Part shown: piece after piece, positions 25,916-34,589 of the stretch
Position numbering within the stretch: the first letter of the stretch is position 1
How the letters are laid out: every line of letters starts with the position of its first letter
Assembly (NCBI GenBank): GCA_022510565.1
Contig: JAFLTE010000005.1
Span: 113,949 to 177,948, forward strand
Reading direction: 5' to 3'
Origin: Lachnospiraceae bacterium
GTDB taxonomy: Bacteria > Bacillota > Clostridia > Lachnospirales > Lachnospiraceae
Length of the DNA stretch: 64,000 nucleotides
The notes under the pieces: model-generated
Told to the model about the DNA's origin: nothing
Seen by the model: only the letters and a program-made list of their open reading frames with translations
Databases searched by the model: none
Translations under genes and position numbers: made by a program

Positions 25916-28900
25916 ATGGCTGATGACACTCAATTAACTATTACGGAAAAAGATATTAAAAAATATTTACGACAATTGAAAACAAACAAAATAGGTTATT
26001 ATGATGTGCCAGAAGAATATAGATTACACCCTGATATTGTAAAAGGCGAACGTAAATTGGGAATCAGGCAATCTGATAAAAGGGGTTATGATGTAATCCG
26101 CAATTCTTTTTTTGTAGAAGAGATTATATTTATTACGAATTTTTATGGCGAAACGATGGAAAGACATATAAGTGACTATTTTATAGATTTTGTATCATAC
26201 TATGAATTTCTTGACGGTGATATATATGAGAAATCTTGCTATTATCAATACAATTTTACTCAAACCGAAATCAACACCTATGATATTGATATGAGTCAAA
26301 TTAATAATATTGCACTCATTGATTTTACCATTAAGGATTTTTCATTTGAACTATCAAATGAAGAATTGCAACAGTATATGAAAAAAGAAAAAGATAAAAC
26401 TCTTCGAAAAAAATGGATCAATAAACTCAATGCATGTAATACCTATGAAGATTTTTATAGTATTATAAAAAAGTTTGAAACTTCAAAATCTTATACCGGA
26501 TATTCAGATTTATTATTTATAATCTATAACTATGTATACTCAAATCAGGATAGAGCATTTGATATTATTATGAAATTTATATCTGAAAATAGGTTGTCCA
26601 TGGACTTTGTATTTGGGCTATGTTCTATTTATGATTCTGAAAAAGTATATAATGCATATGATTATGGTTTTGGCTCGAGACAAACTAGATGGAAACATAA
26701 AAATGCATTAAAGAGGTATATTAGTAATCTGGAGAATAATGGAGTAAAATACAATTATACATGTTATTTTGATGAGAAGTCACATTTTTATTGTTATCAA
26801 ACGACAATAACCGTCCCAATGTTAGAAAAAGGAAGAAATTATTTAACAAAATTATGCAGATATTTTGAAACTTTTCAAGAATTAGTAGAATTTTTAAAGA
26901 ATGATTTGTCTGGTTGTGATTTGTCAAAAGCTATATTACCCAATATTGATTTTTCTATTTATATAATAGATGAAAATTCAAAATTACCGATTCAAAATTA
27001 TGATGATTTAACTTACTCTATCTATAAAGGGTATGACAGAGAAAAGGATTGTTTTGTTGTCAGACAAAGCTGGCAAAACAAAAATGGACAAACTATAAGA
27101 GAACATATAAATGAATTTGATTATTTTTTTGATTTTGTGTATTTTTTAGATAAAGATTTATCCGATGCTGATTTATTGTTATGTGATGGATTGGATAATC
27201 TCTACGATTTTTCCAACCTTAATCTTACAAATGCAAGTTTAATAAGTAGTATTTTAGATAGACTTGGAATAAAATATTCACTAACTACGATAGATGTGAC
27301 AAAAATTGAATCTTTTTCTCCTGTTGTGAAGAGCGAAGAAGAGACTGAACTTGCATTAATATCAGAAAGAGATGATTACTCTTCTATTGAAGAAATTTTA
27401 AAGAACCAGACCGTATATTATGTATCAGATTTACATTTGTTACATAAAATTCATAATTCTGAATGTAAATCAAAAGATGATGTTATATTATTTCTTCAGC
27501 AAATAATTGATAATTTATTAGAATCATGTGGAAATCTTCTTTTAATAGGCGGCGACACAGTTTCAGATTTTGAGCTTTTTAAACTATTTGTTCAATTACT
27601 CAGAAAATCTATTGACGAAAAATACTGGAATATAACTGTAATCTTTTTATTGGGTAATCACGAATTATGGGATTTTCCTGATAATTCTTTCGAAGAAATT
27701 GTTCAGAAGTATAGTAATGTAATTAGCAAACATAAAATGTATCTACTTCAAAATGAAATTATTTATATAGATGATCACAATGGCATTCAAACAATTACCA
27801 CAAATGAAATACTTTCTGCATCAATGGAATCAATAAGAGAACAGTTACTATCTGCAAGACTCATTCTATTTGGTGGATTGGCGTTCTCTGGATATAATAA
27901 AAAATTTAATGCAAATAATGGAATATATAGAGCGACAATTAGCAGGAAACAGGAAATTGCTGAAAGTAAAAAATTTGAAAAATTATATAATGTTGTTCAA
28001 AAAAATTTATTTGACAAACGAATAATTATATTCACCCATATGCCCCAAAAAGATTGGTGTTCTAATAATATGCCGCACCCTGGGTTTATATATGTGAGTG
28101 GTCATACCCATAGAAACTATTTCTATGATGATGGAGAATATAGAATTTATGCAGACAATCAAATAGGATATAAGAGGAAAAACTCGTATCCTAAATATTT
28201 CTATATAGAAACAGCGTATGATTTGTTTTCAGAATATGACAATGGTATTTATGAGATTACAAGAGAACAATATATTAATTTCTATCGTGGTAAGAATTTA
28301 CCGATGCAATTTACGAGAGATGTTAATACCCTTTATATGCTGAAAAAGAATGGATACTACTGTTTTATACATGAGTCACACCAAAAACAACTTGCCATTC
28401 TGAATGGTGGTGTATTGCATAATTTAATGATAAACGATATTAATTATTATTATAATAGAATAGACGAGGTTGTAGCTTACATAAATAGACCCTTGGATAA
28501 ATTTACTACTATACAAAAGAAAATAGCAAATGAAATAAAAGCTATAGGTGGTTCTGGTATTATTCATGGTGCAATTATAGATATAGATTTTTATAATCAT
28601 ATATATGTAAATCCATATGATTTGACTATTACTGGTTATTGGGCGTCTGATATAATTAACAAAGAAGTATTTCCAAGTATACCGAAGCTGCTAGAAACCA
28701 ATTGTCCCTCTCTGTATGATAACTATTTAAAACGTTTAACTGGAAAAACAGAAACAGCCATTGCAATAATTAGTGATTCAAAGAAAGGGCAATCCACTCG
28801 CACTTATACTTATTTGGATACAGATATTTATAGTGCATCACGTGAAATTAAAAAGATGCAAAAACTTAGTTCTAATATTCTATGTGAGTGGTATGAACCT

Positions 28901-28921
28901 AGCAAGGAAATGCTTGAATAA
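25916..28921 (+). CDS. Large metallophosphoesterase with three internal N-terminal repeats
   Basis: A protein of about 1000 residues encoded in clearly AT-rich DNA. Residues about 500-760 form a calcineurin-like metallophosphoesterase with all metal motifs: SDLH (Asp505, His507), GGD (Asp547), GNHE (Asn581, His582), FTHMP (His708) and SGHTH (His730, His732). Before it, three segments at about 58-132, 276-347 and 365-437 share a pattern of a YD/FV strand, a GxxxR turn, an F-rich helix (FVSYYEFLDGD, FQELVEFLKND, FDFVYFLDKD); the last two end in pentapeptide-like DLSGCDLSKA and DLSDADLLLC. The C-terminal 240 residues are unassigned. ATG 25916 is preceded by AGAGG at the proper distance; ATG 25907 is possible. 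It lies upstream of mntA-hepT. A phosphodiesterase or nuclease acting in defence is possible but unproven. Confidence 0.7.
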   Translation: MADDTQLTITEKDIKKYLRQLKTNKIGYYDVPEEYRLHPDIVKGERKLGIRQSDKRGYDVIRNSFFVEEIIFITNFYGETMERHISDYFIDFVSYYEFLDGDIYEKSCYYQYNFTQTEINTYDIDMSQINNIALIDFTIKDFSFELSNEELQQYMKKEKDKTLRKKWINKLNACNTYEDFYSIIKKFETSKSYTGYSDLLFIIYNYVYSNQDRAFDIIMKFISENRLSMDFVFGLCSIYDSEKVYNAYDYGFGSRQTRWKHKNALKRYISNLENNGVKYNYTCYFDEKSHFYCYQTTITVPMLEKGRNYLTKLCRYFETFQELVEFLKNDLSGCDLSKAILPNIDFSIYIIDENSKLPIQNYDDLTYSIYKGYDREKDCFVVRQSWQNKNGQTIREHINEFDYFFDFVYFLDKDLSDADLLLCDGLDNLYDFSNLNLTNASLISSILDRLGIKYSLTTIDVTKIESFSPVVKSEEETELALISERDDYSSIEEILKNQTVYYVSDLHLLHKIHNSECKSKDDVILFLQQIIDNLLESCGNLLLIGGDTVSDFELFKLFVQLLRKSIDEKYWNITVIFLLGNHELWDFPDNSFEEIVQKYSNVISKHKMYLLQNEIIYIDDHNGIQTITTNEILSASMESIREQLLSARLILFGGLAFSGYNKKFNANNGIYRATISRKQEIAESKKFEKLYNVVQKNLFDKRIIIFTHMPQKDWCSNNMPHPGFIYVSGHTHRNYFYDDGEYRIYADNQIGYKRKNSYPKYFYIETAYDLFSEYDNGIYEITREQYINFYRGKNLPMQFTRDVNTLYMLKKNGYYCFIHESHQKQLAILNGGVLHNLMINDINYYYNRIDEVVAYINRPLDKFTTIQKKIANEIKAIGGSGIIHGAIIDIDFYNHIYVNPYDLTITGYWASDIINKEVFPSIPKLLETNCPSLYDNYLKRLTGKTETAIAIISDSKKGQSTRTYTYLDTDIYSASREIKKMQKLSSNILCEWYEPSKEMLE

Positions 28922-28987
28922 ATATAATTAGTATAAACCGTCAATACGAAGGCTCTGGATACTTTTACATTGAAAACGCTTGAAAGA

Positions 28988-29016
28988 TTGTATTTTTCTT
29001 CGTCCAACGGTATAAT
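28988..29016 (+). promoter_or_regulatory. Promoter of mntA-hepT
   Basis: TTGTAT (28988-28993), 17-base spacer, perfect TATAAT (29011-29016), 37 bases before the mntA start. It suggests that the toxin-antitoxin pair is transcribed on its own. Confidence 0.5.
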
Positions 29017-29053
29017 AATACTACATAAAAACATATTTATGGAGAATAATGAT

Positions 29054-29386
29054 ATGAATAGTTTAGAAAACATAGAATCCCTGTTAAAGACGGTTTATGA
29101 AAAATATAATAATATTAGATTAGGAATAGCCGGTTCTTATGCAAATAATGCACAGCATGAGGAAAGCGATATAGATATTGTAGTAGATGGTGATTCTATG
29201 CAGGTAGATATCATGTATTACATTAAAAATTTGTTCCATACAAATGGTGATAATGTAGATGTTTTGTGGTTGGATTTGATGAAACAGGAAGATGAAGAGT
29301 TAGATAAACTCGCAATAGAGAATGATTTGCCAATCAATGAATATTCTGCTTACAAAACAGTAATGCAGGAGGTAAAGTGGGTATGA
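29054..29386 (+). CDS. mntA: MntA-type nucleotidyltransferase (antitoxin)
   Basis: Minimal nucleotidyltransferase of about 110 residues. The motif GSX10DXD is exact: Gly27-Ser28, then ten residues, Asp39-Ile-Asp41 (GSYANNAQHEESDID). In characterised MntA/HepT pairs MntA transfers AMP groups to a tyrosine of HepT and so neutralises it. The ATG at 29054 has GGAGAA 7 bases upstream; the open frame reaches back to a TTG at 28970. The stop overlaps hepT as ATGA, so the two are translated together. Confidence 0.85.
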   Translation: MNSLENIESLLKTVYEKYNNIRLGIAGSYANNAQHEESDIDIVVDGDSMQVDIMYYIKNLFHTNGDNVDVLWLDLMKQEDEELDKLAIENDLPINEYSAYKTVMQEVKWV

Positions 29387-29751
29387 CTAAATCACACAGA
29401 AAAGACATTCAGATATTAATGTCTATTCTTAAAAATCAGAATAAGATATTAGATACAATCCAATTTTTTGGATGCAACCAAAATGATTTAGATAAAAACG
29501 ACAAAGCATTTGATTTATGTGCATTTTACATGGCACAAATTGGAGAATCGTCTAAGTTATTAACAGACGGTACAAAAGAATCATTAAGTTGCTTGGATGT
29601 TGATATTCTTAGATTATTTAGAAATATGATTGACCATACTTATGAAAAAGTAAATAAGGCATATTTGAAAGCATATATATTCGGGATTACATCACCTAGC
29701 GCAATAGAAGAAATTAAAGATAGAATAAGATATTGTAAAGATAATGCATGA
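29383..29751 (+). CDS. hepT: HepT-family toxin (DUF86)
   Basis: A 122-residue all-helical protein of the HepT family. The characteristic RX4-6HXY motif is present as Arg80-x4-His85-x-Tyr87 (RNMIDHTY); the tyrosine is the residue AMPylated by MntA, and the motif is the RNase-like active site of the toxin. The start ATG at 29383 overlaps the mntA stop by 4 bases and has AGGAGG 9 bases upstream. The pair acts as a type VII toxin-antitoxin module and is often found with defence genes. Confidence 0.85.
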   Translation: MTKSHRKDIQILMSILKNQNKILDTIQFFGCNQNDLDKNDKAFDLCAFYMAQIGESSKLLTDGTKESLSCLDVDILRLFRNMIDHTYEKVNKAYLKAYIFGITSPSAIEEIKDRIRYCKDNA

Positions 29752-29761
29752 GAATAATATA

Positions 29762-29788
29762 TTGACTTCTATAAATTTTACATATAAT
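29762..29788 (+). promoter_or_regulatory. Promoter ahead of the TIGR03936-rng operon
   Basis: TTGACT (29762-29767), 15-base spacer, TATAAT (29783-29788). With it the TIGR03936-rng-NUDIX genes would have their own transcription start downstream of the island, giving a leader of about 140 bases. Confidence 0.5.
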
Positions 29789-29865
29789 ATGATTGTAGAA
29801 ACATTTGTTTCTTATGAGGGGTTCGTCAGATGTACCTGTCTAAAAAAGCTGAAGAGATTATCAAT

Positions 29866-29892
29866 AAAGGGGAACAGGTATGTTCCTTTTTT
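29866..29892 (+). terminator. Attenuator-like terminator in the TIGR03936 leader
   Basis: GGAACA/TGTTCC stem with a GGTA loop, extended outward by AAAGG-CCTTT pairing, followed by TTTTTT. An upstream TACCTGT (29833-29839) is complementary to ACAGGTA (29874-29880) in the hairpin, so an alternative antiterminator fold is possible. Confidence 0.6.
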
Positions 29893-29930
29893 ACGTTATT
29901 AGGAAAGAGTTTATATATAAGAGGTAATAC

Positions 29931-30629
29931 ATGAAAGTCAGAATCAAATTTGCCAAGTACGGCGCAATGAAGTTCATCGGACATTTGGATATGATGCGCT
30001 TTTTCCAGAAGGCGATGAGGCGGGCAGGTATTGATATCAGGTACTCGGAAGGATTCAGTCCCCACCAGATTATGTCCTTTGCGGCGCCGCTTGGTGTGGG
30101 AATTGAAAGCAGCGGTGAATATATGGACATAGAAGTGCTGTCCATGACCTCTACGGAGGACATGAAACAAGCGCTTAATCAGGTTATGGTGGAAGGTGTT
30201 GACGTTCTCGATGTATGCGTATTGCCGGATAATGCGAAAAACGCCATGGCGAGTGTGGCGGCGGCTTCCTATAGACTTAAGATGAAAGAAGGAAGTTTCC
30301 CGATTGACGACTTGAACGGGAAATTGCAGGGCTTTTACGGGCAGGAGCAGATTCCATACACGAAGGAAACCAAAAAGAGTGTCGTGGAGTTGGATTTAAA
30401 GCAGGGATTATATGAGATAGCTGCTGATTCGGACGGATCAATCCGTATGCTTGTAAATGCCAGCAGCAGCGGCAATATCAAGCCCACAATGATTTTGGAG
30501 AAACTCTGTGAGTTCGCGGGAGTCGAGGTTCCTAATTCGGCTTATCAGGTGACCAGACTGGAAACCTATGCAGACCTTGCAAAAGATGGAGAAGGGCATA
30601 AATTTGTGCCGCTTGCATCGGTGGGATAA
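29931..30629 (+). CDS. TIGR03936-family (DUF2344) protein
   Basis: A 232-residue protein starting MKVRIKFAKYGAMKFIGHLD, the family signature, with YSEGFSPHQIMSFAAPLGVG. Function unknown; in Firmicutes it is adjacent to, or fused with, the TIGR03960 radical SAM protein and precedes RNase G. Here the 4.1-kb island separates it from that partner. AAGAGGTAAT gives the ribosome-binding site. An overlapping small frame ends in the ATGA of its start. Confidence 0.85.
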   Translation: MKVRIKFAKYGAMKFIGHLDMMRFFQKAMRRAGIDIRYSEGFSPHQIMSFAAPLGVGIESSGEYMDIEVLSMTSTEDMKQALNQVMVEGVDVLDVCVLPDNAKNAMASVAAASYRLKMKEGSFPIDDLNGKLQGFYGQEQIPYTKETKKSVVELDLKQGLYEIAADSDGSIRMLVNASSSGNIKPTMILEKLCEFAGVEVPNSAYQVTRLETYADLAKDGEGHKFVPLASVG

Positions 30630-30679
30630 AGCTATAAATAGGGTGAATGAATTGCGGTGGAGTACAGGATAGAATAAAT

Positions 30680-31909
30680 ATGGCATCGGATAAAGGAAAG
30701 ATACTCATTTTAAAACTGAATGATAAACTGCTCTCCATGCTTATACGGGATAATTCTGTTTTATCTGTACAGGTACAGAGACAGAACGAGTATGCAGTGG
30801 GCAATATCTATGTTGGCAGAGTGCAGAGTATCTCCCCCAATATTGCGGCCGCATTTGTTGACCTTGGGGACGGCTATCTCACATTCCTGCCGCTGGTGGA
30901 AGAAAAACACGCACTAGTTACGAATCGTAAGCCCAACGGCAGGCTGAAGGTGGGAGATGAGGTGTTAGTACAGGTTGCCAAAGAACCTATGAAGACCAAA
31001 CTTGCGGGAGTGACGACGCAGATTACTTTAGCCGGAAGATATGCTGTCGCAGGAATGAATCGCTGTAATTACGCGAAGGAGCAAACCGACGATACAGAGG
31101 AGCAAAAAGGCGCGCTGCATATTTCCGCCAAACTATCCAAGAAGCAGCAAGACAGGTTTCGCGGTATTGAGACTCTGCAGCAGATTGCAAAAGAATGTCA
31201 GCTCACGGTTCGCACCAATGCGGGTGAACTGGAGGATGAGGAGCCTTTGATTACGGAATCGCGGCAGTTAGCAGAACAGCTAAGGCATATTTTAGAGATT
31301 GCGGACAAGCGCACTTGTTATAGCTGCCTATATCGCGAGAAACCGGACTATCTTCATTTTATCGAGAACGCTTACACGTCGGAGTATGACGAGATTATAA
31401 CCGATATTCCCGAAGTCTATGAAACGTTGAAAGAGCATCTTGCACAGACAGATATTCCCGTCCGTCTTTACGAGGACCAAATGCTGCCTCTCTATAAGCT
31501 GTATGCCGTAGAGACGCGCATCCAAGAGCTGCTTGACAAAAAAGTATGGCTCAAATCCGGCGGATATCTTGTTATAGAACCGACCGAAGCATTGATATCC
31601 ATTGATGTAAACAGTGGAAAATATGAACATGGTAAGGATAAAGAAGAGACTTTTTATAAAATAAATCTGGAAGCAGCCGAGATGATTGCGCAACATCTTA
31701 GGGCGAGAAATCTGTCGGGTATCATACTTGTCGACTTTATCAACATGAAGAAAAACGCTCATAATCAACAGCTTATGGAATATATGAGGAGCCTGCTTAA
31801 GAAGGACAATGTTACCGCGGATGTTGTGGATATGACAGGACTCGGACTTGTGGAGATTACACGCAAGAAAGTAAATCCCAGCTTCCGTGAGCAGTACGCA
31901 AGCAATTGA
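30680..31909 (+). CDS. rng: Ribonuclease E/G family endonuclease
   Basis: Single-strand-specific endoribonuclease for rRNA and mRNA processing. The protein (about 410 residues) has an N-terminal S1 domain (GNIYVGRVQSISPNIAAAFVDLGDGYLTFLP) and the RNase E/G catalytic core; the metal-binding aspartates are seen in LISIDVNSGKY and IILVDFINMK, with NLEAAEMIAQHLRARNLSG between. It lacks the long RNase E scaffold. ATG 30680 has AGGATAG upstream; ATG 30647 (adding MNCGGVQDRIN) is an alternative with AGGGTGA very close to it. Position before rplU is conserved in Clostridia. Confidence 0.9.
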   Translation: MASDKGKILILKLNDKLLSMLIRDNSVLSVQVQRQNEYAVGNIYVGRVQSISPNIAAAFVDLGDGYLTFLPLVEEKHALVTNRKPNGRLKVGDEVLVQVAKEPMKTKLAGVTTQITLAGRYAVAGMNRCNYAKEQTDDTEEQKGALHISAKLSKKQQDRFRGIETLQQIAKECQLTVRTNAGELEDEEPLITESRQLAEQLRHILEIADKRTCYSCLYREKPDYLHFIENAYTSEYDEIITDIPEVYETLKEHLAQTDIPVRLYEDQMLPLYKLYAVETRIQELLDKKVWLKSGGYLVIEPTEALISIDVNSGKYEHGKDKEETFYKINLEAAEMIAQHLRARNLSGIILVDFINMKKNAHNQQLMEYMRSLLKKDNVTADVVDMTGLGLVEITRKKVNPSFREQYASN

Positions 31910-31971
31910 AAGTAAAAATACAGGATAGAGATAAGGAAGAAATTATACTTCATAGAAAGGATGTGGACAGA

Positions 31972-32520
31972 ATGGAACTTTTGAGCATGGAAAAAGTAAA
32001 GGACGGCAAATATCTGAAAAATTATGAGCTTACCTACATAAATAAGGCAGGCAGGGAAAAGAAATACGAAATTGTCAGCCGAAGCGAGATTGCAGGATCG
32101 GAAGCGCTGGGACGCAGGGTGAGCGGCGTGTCTATCGTGGCATACCATGAGGATAAAATGCTTCTCCTGAAGGAATTTCGCATGGGAGTTAACCGTTTTG
32201 TCTACAATCTCTGTGCGGGGATGATCAATGAAGGCGAATCCATGGAAGAATGCATTCAGAGAGAACTCTATGAAGAGACAGGATTGAGTGTCAAGAAGAT
32301 TAGAAACATTTTGCCGCCTTCATTTTCAGCGGTGGCATTTTCCGATGTGAAGACACAGATCGCTTTTGTGGATGTGGAAGGTAGTTTTGAAGACCATACT
32401 TCAGAGAATGAGCAGATTGTAGCGAATTTCTATACCAAGGAAGAGGTACGGGAACTTTTGGAAACGGAAGAATTCAGCTCAAGAGCGCAGATGGCGGCAT
32501 ATTATTTTATGATTTCGTAA
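31972..32520 (+). CDS. NUDIX hydrolase
   Basis: A 182-residue nucleoside diphosphate-X hydrolase, cytoplasmic. The NUDIX box is complete: GMINEGESMEECIQRELYEETG (G-x5-E-x7-REL-x-EE-x-G). The preceding strand-rich region resembles ADP-ribose pyrophosphatase-type proteins. The ATG at 31972 has AGAAAGGATG upstream; the frame is open to a TTG at 31906 that overlaps the rng stop. Substrate not determined by the sequence. Confidence 0.82.
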   Translation: MELLSMEKVKDGKYLKNYELTYINKAGREKKYEIVSRSEIAGSEALGRRVSGVSIVAYHEDKMLLLKEFRMGVNRFVYNLCAGMINEGESMEECIQRELYEETGLSVKKIRNILPPSFSAVAFSDVKTQIAFVDVEGSFEDHTSENEQIVANFYTKEEVRELLETEEFSSRAQMAAYYFMIS

Positions 32521-32555
32521 CAAAAAATAGAATAAACAGATAGGAGGAAAAGAAA

Positions 32556-33677
32556 ATGGCAATTGATGTGAGCACAATATCGAAGCTTGGGTTTGGTTTG
32601 ATGAGACTTCCGGAGAAGGACGGCGAGGTTGTTCTGGAAGACGTGTGTCGTATGGTTGATTCCTATTTAGAGGCAGGATTCAATTATTTTGACACGGCAT
32701 ATGTCTATCACGGCGGAAAGTCTGAGGTTGTTGCAAGAGAGGCAATTGTAAAAAGATATCCGAGAGACTCTTTTTATCTTGCGACAAAGCTTCCGGCATG
32801 GAACATTAAGTGCCCGGAGGATAGGGATAGATTGTTAAACGAACAATTGGAGAGAGCCGGTGTTACATATTATGACTTTTATCTGTTACATGCCGTTGAG
32901 GATGGCGGAAATTACGATACCTATGAGAAATATGATTGTTTTAATTGGGCAATGCAGAAAAAGGCGGAAGGCAAAATCAAACATTTTGGATTCTCCTACC
33001 ATGGCACTCCGGAGCTATTGGAAAAAATATTAGATAAATATCCCCAGACTGAGTTTGTTCAGATACAGTTAAATTATGCGGATTGGAATAATCCGGTGGT
33101 GTGCTCCGGTAAATTGCATGAAATCCTTCATCGTAGAAATATTCCCATGATTATCATGGAACCGGTTAAGGGAGGTACACTGGCGAATCTTAAACCGGAA
33201 CTGGAAGCGAAGTATAAAGCTGTACGACCGGATGCCTCAATTGCGTCATGGGCACTCCGATTTGCAGGATCTCTTCCTGGTGTCATGACTATTTTGTCCG
33301 GCATGTCTAACGAGGAACAAGTCAAGGATAATATTAAAACGTTTGCAGAATTTGAACCGTTAAACAATAGAGAGCGTGCAGTGATTGATGAAGTGACAGC
33401 CATTATGTTTGATATTCCGCAGATTGGATGTACGGCGTGCAGATACTGTTGTGACGGATGCCCGATGAAGATCAGTATTCCGGATGTGTTCAAGACAGTA
33501 AATACAATGCGTTTATATAAAGAAGAATTCAGGCCTAAGGCTTTTTACAATAATATGGTTGCAAACGGCGGAAGAGCCTCGGCATGTATCGCCTGCGGAC
33601 AGTGCGAGGGCGTATGTCCACAGCATCTGCCTATCATAGAATTGATGAAAGAATCGGCCGAGTTGTTGGATGCATAA
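32556..33677 (+). CDS. Aldo/keto reductase with C-terminal ferredoxin-like domain
   Basis: A 373-residue oxidoreductase. Residues 1-280 form the TIM-barrel aldo/keto reductase (LGFGLMRLP, YFDTAYVYHGGKSE with Asp and Tyr, ATKLP with Lys, FYLLHAV with His). The C-terminal part has two cysteine sets, CTACRYCCDGCP and CIACGQCEGVCPQHLPI, of which the second is a standard 4Fe-4S motif. This combined form is common in anaerobic Clostridia; electron donor and substrate are unknown. A strong TAGGAGG precedes the ATG. Confidence 0.9.
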   Translation: MAIDVSTISKLGFGLMRLPEKDGEVVLEDVCRMVDSYLEAGFNYFDTAYVYHGGKSEVVAREAIVKRYPRDSFYLATKLPAWNIKCPEDRDRLLNEQLERAGVTYYDFYLLHAVEDGGNYDTYEKYDCFNWAMQKKAEGKIKHFGFSYHGTPELLEKILDKYPQTEFVQIQLNYADWNNPVVCSGKLHEILHRRNIPMIIMEPVKGGTLANLKPELEAKYKAVRPDASIASWALRFAGSLPGVMTILSGMSNEEQVKDNIKTFAEFEPLNNRERAVIDEVTAIMFDIPQIGCTACRYCCDGCPMKISIPDVFKTVNTMRLYKEEFRPKAFYNNMVANGGRASACIACGQCEGVCPQHLPIIELMKESAELLDA

Positions 33678-33746
33678 ACCACGAAGATGTGCTCCGTTGG
33701 CATAATAACTTGATGATTTTTAAAGTGTTGATGTAGGAGAGTAACT

Positions 33747-34376
33747 ATGCTTCCATCTATAACGAAAGCAGAAAAAGAATTGCAGATTGCAGGTGAACTA
33801 AATCCTGGACCATGGACGAAACATTCTATCAATACTGGAATAGCAGCACGGAATATAGCAGAAAGAATTCCTTATATGGATTCGAACAAGGCATATATCT
33901 TGGGTGTTTTGCACGACATCGGCAGGCGTGTCGGTGTCGTCAACATCCCGAAACATGTATATGAGGGATATTCTTTTTGCATGGAAAAAGGTTGGGATGA
34001 AGTCGCCCAAATATGTATGACACATTCGTATGTATTGATGCAGGATGAGTTTGATTACGAACCAACTACAAAAGAGGAGATTGAAATAAAAAACTTCCTT
34101 TCAAATTGTCAGATTGATGATTATGATCTGCTGATTCAGTTGTGTGATTCAGTGGCAACAGATTATGGATTTGTCATCATTGAGAAAAGATTTGTAGATG
34201 TGACACGCCGCTACGGAATTATGGAAAAGTATATAGAAGGATGGAACAAAACATTCGAGATTAAAGAGTATTTTGAGTCAAAAATGGGATGTTCCGTATA
34301 TGATGTTTTACCGGACATAGGGAGAACAACGCTTTTGTCACCACCGCCGTGGAAACCGCCGGTGAAGGAAAACTGA
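33747..34376 (+). CDS. HD-domain phosphohydrolase
   Basis: A 209-residue HD-superfamily metal-dependent phosphohydrolase. The motif is seen as HSINTG (His), LGVLHDIGRR (HD) and LCDSVATD (Asp). Likely substrate a nucleotide or phosphodiester. TAGGAGAG precedes the ATG. It is followed by the L21 promoter region; there is no strong terminator between. Confidence 0.75.
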   Translation: MLPSITKAEKELQIAGELNPGPWTKHSINTGIAARNIAERIPYMDSNKAYILGVLHDIGRRVGVVNIPKHVYEGYSFCMEKGWDEVAQICMTHSYVLMQDEFDYEPTTKEEIEIKNFLSNCQIDDYDLLIQLCDSVATDYGFVIIEKRFVDVTRRYGIMEKYIEGWNKTFEIKEYFESKMGCSVYDVLPDIGRTTLLSPPPWKPPVKEN

Positions 34377-34461
34377 AGGTTCAGACTCCTAGATGGGAGC
34401 GCCGCGATACTTTAAAAAATAAATAGAGATCTACTATGGAGATATTTTTTCCATAAATTCA

Positions 34462-34490
34462 TTGACAAATATCCCCAAAACGGTTATGAT
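34462..34490 (+). promoter_or_regulatory. Promoter of the rplU-prp-rpmA operon
   Basis: TTGACA (34462-34467), 17-base spacer, TATGAT (34485-34490), about 100 bases ahead of rplU. Confidence 0.75.
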
Positions 34491-34496
34491 ATTCGA

Positions 34497-34589
34497 GTAT
34501 GCCGCATAGTGAGGTACAAGTATGCCCATTTGGACATCACCGAAGCTAGCGAGTAAGATGAACTTCGGTTCATGAATAGGAGGTGCCAT
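34497..34589 (+). promoter_or_regulatory. L21 leader (ribosomal protein autoregulatory 5' UTR)
   Basis: The transcribed leader before rplU contains a stem ACCGAAG/CTTCGGT closing a loop with AGCTAGCGAG, shortly upstream of TAGGAGGTG. Firmicute rplU genes are preceded by an L21 leader through which the protein represses its own synthesis. The assignment is from position and the hairpin, not from a covariance search. Confidence 0.55.

Noticed and set aside
29830..29932. A 33-codon frame MYLSKKAEEIINKGEQVC... ending in the ATGA of TIGR03936
   Set aside because: It runs through a convincing terminator with a T6 tract, and I recognise no similarity; more likely an untranslated leader.
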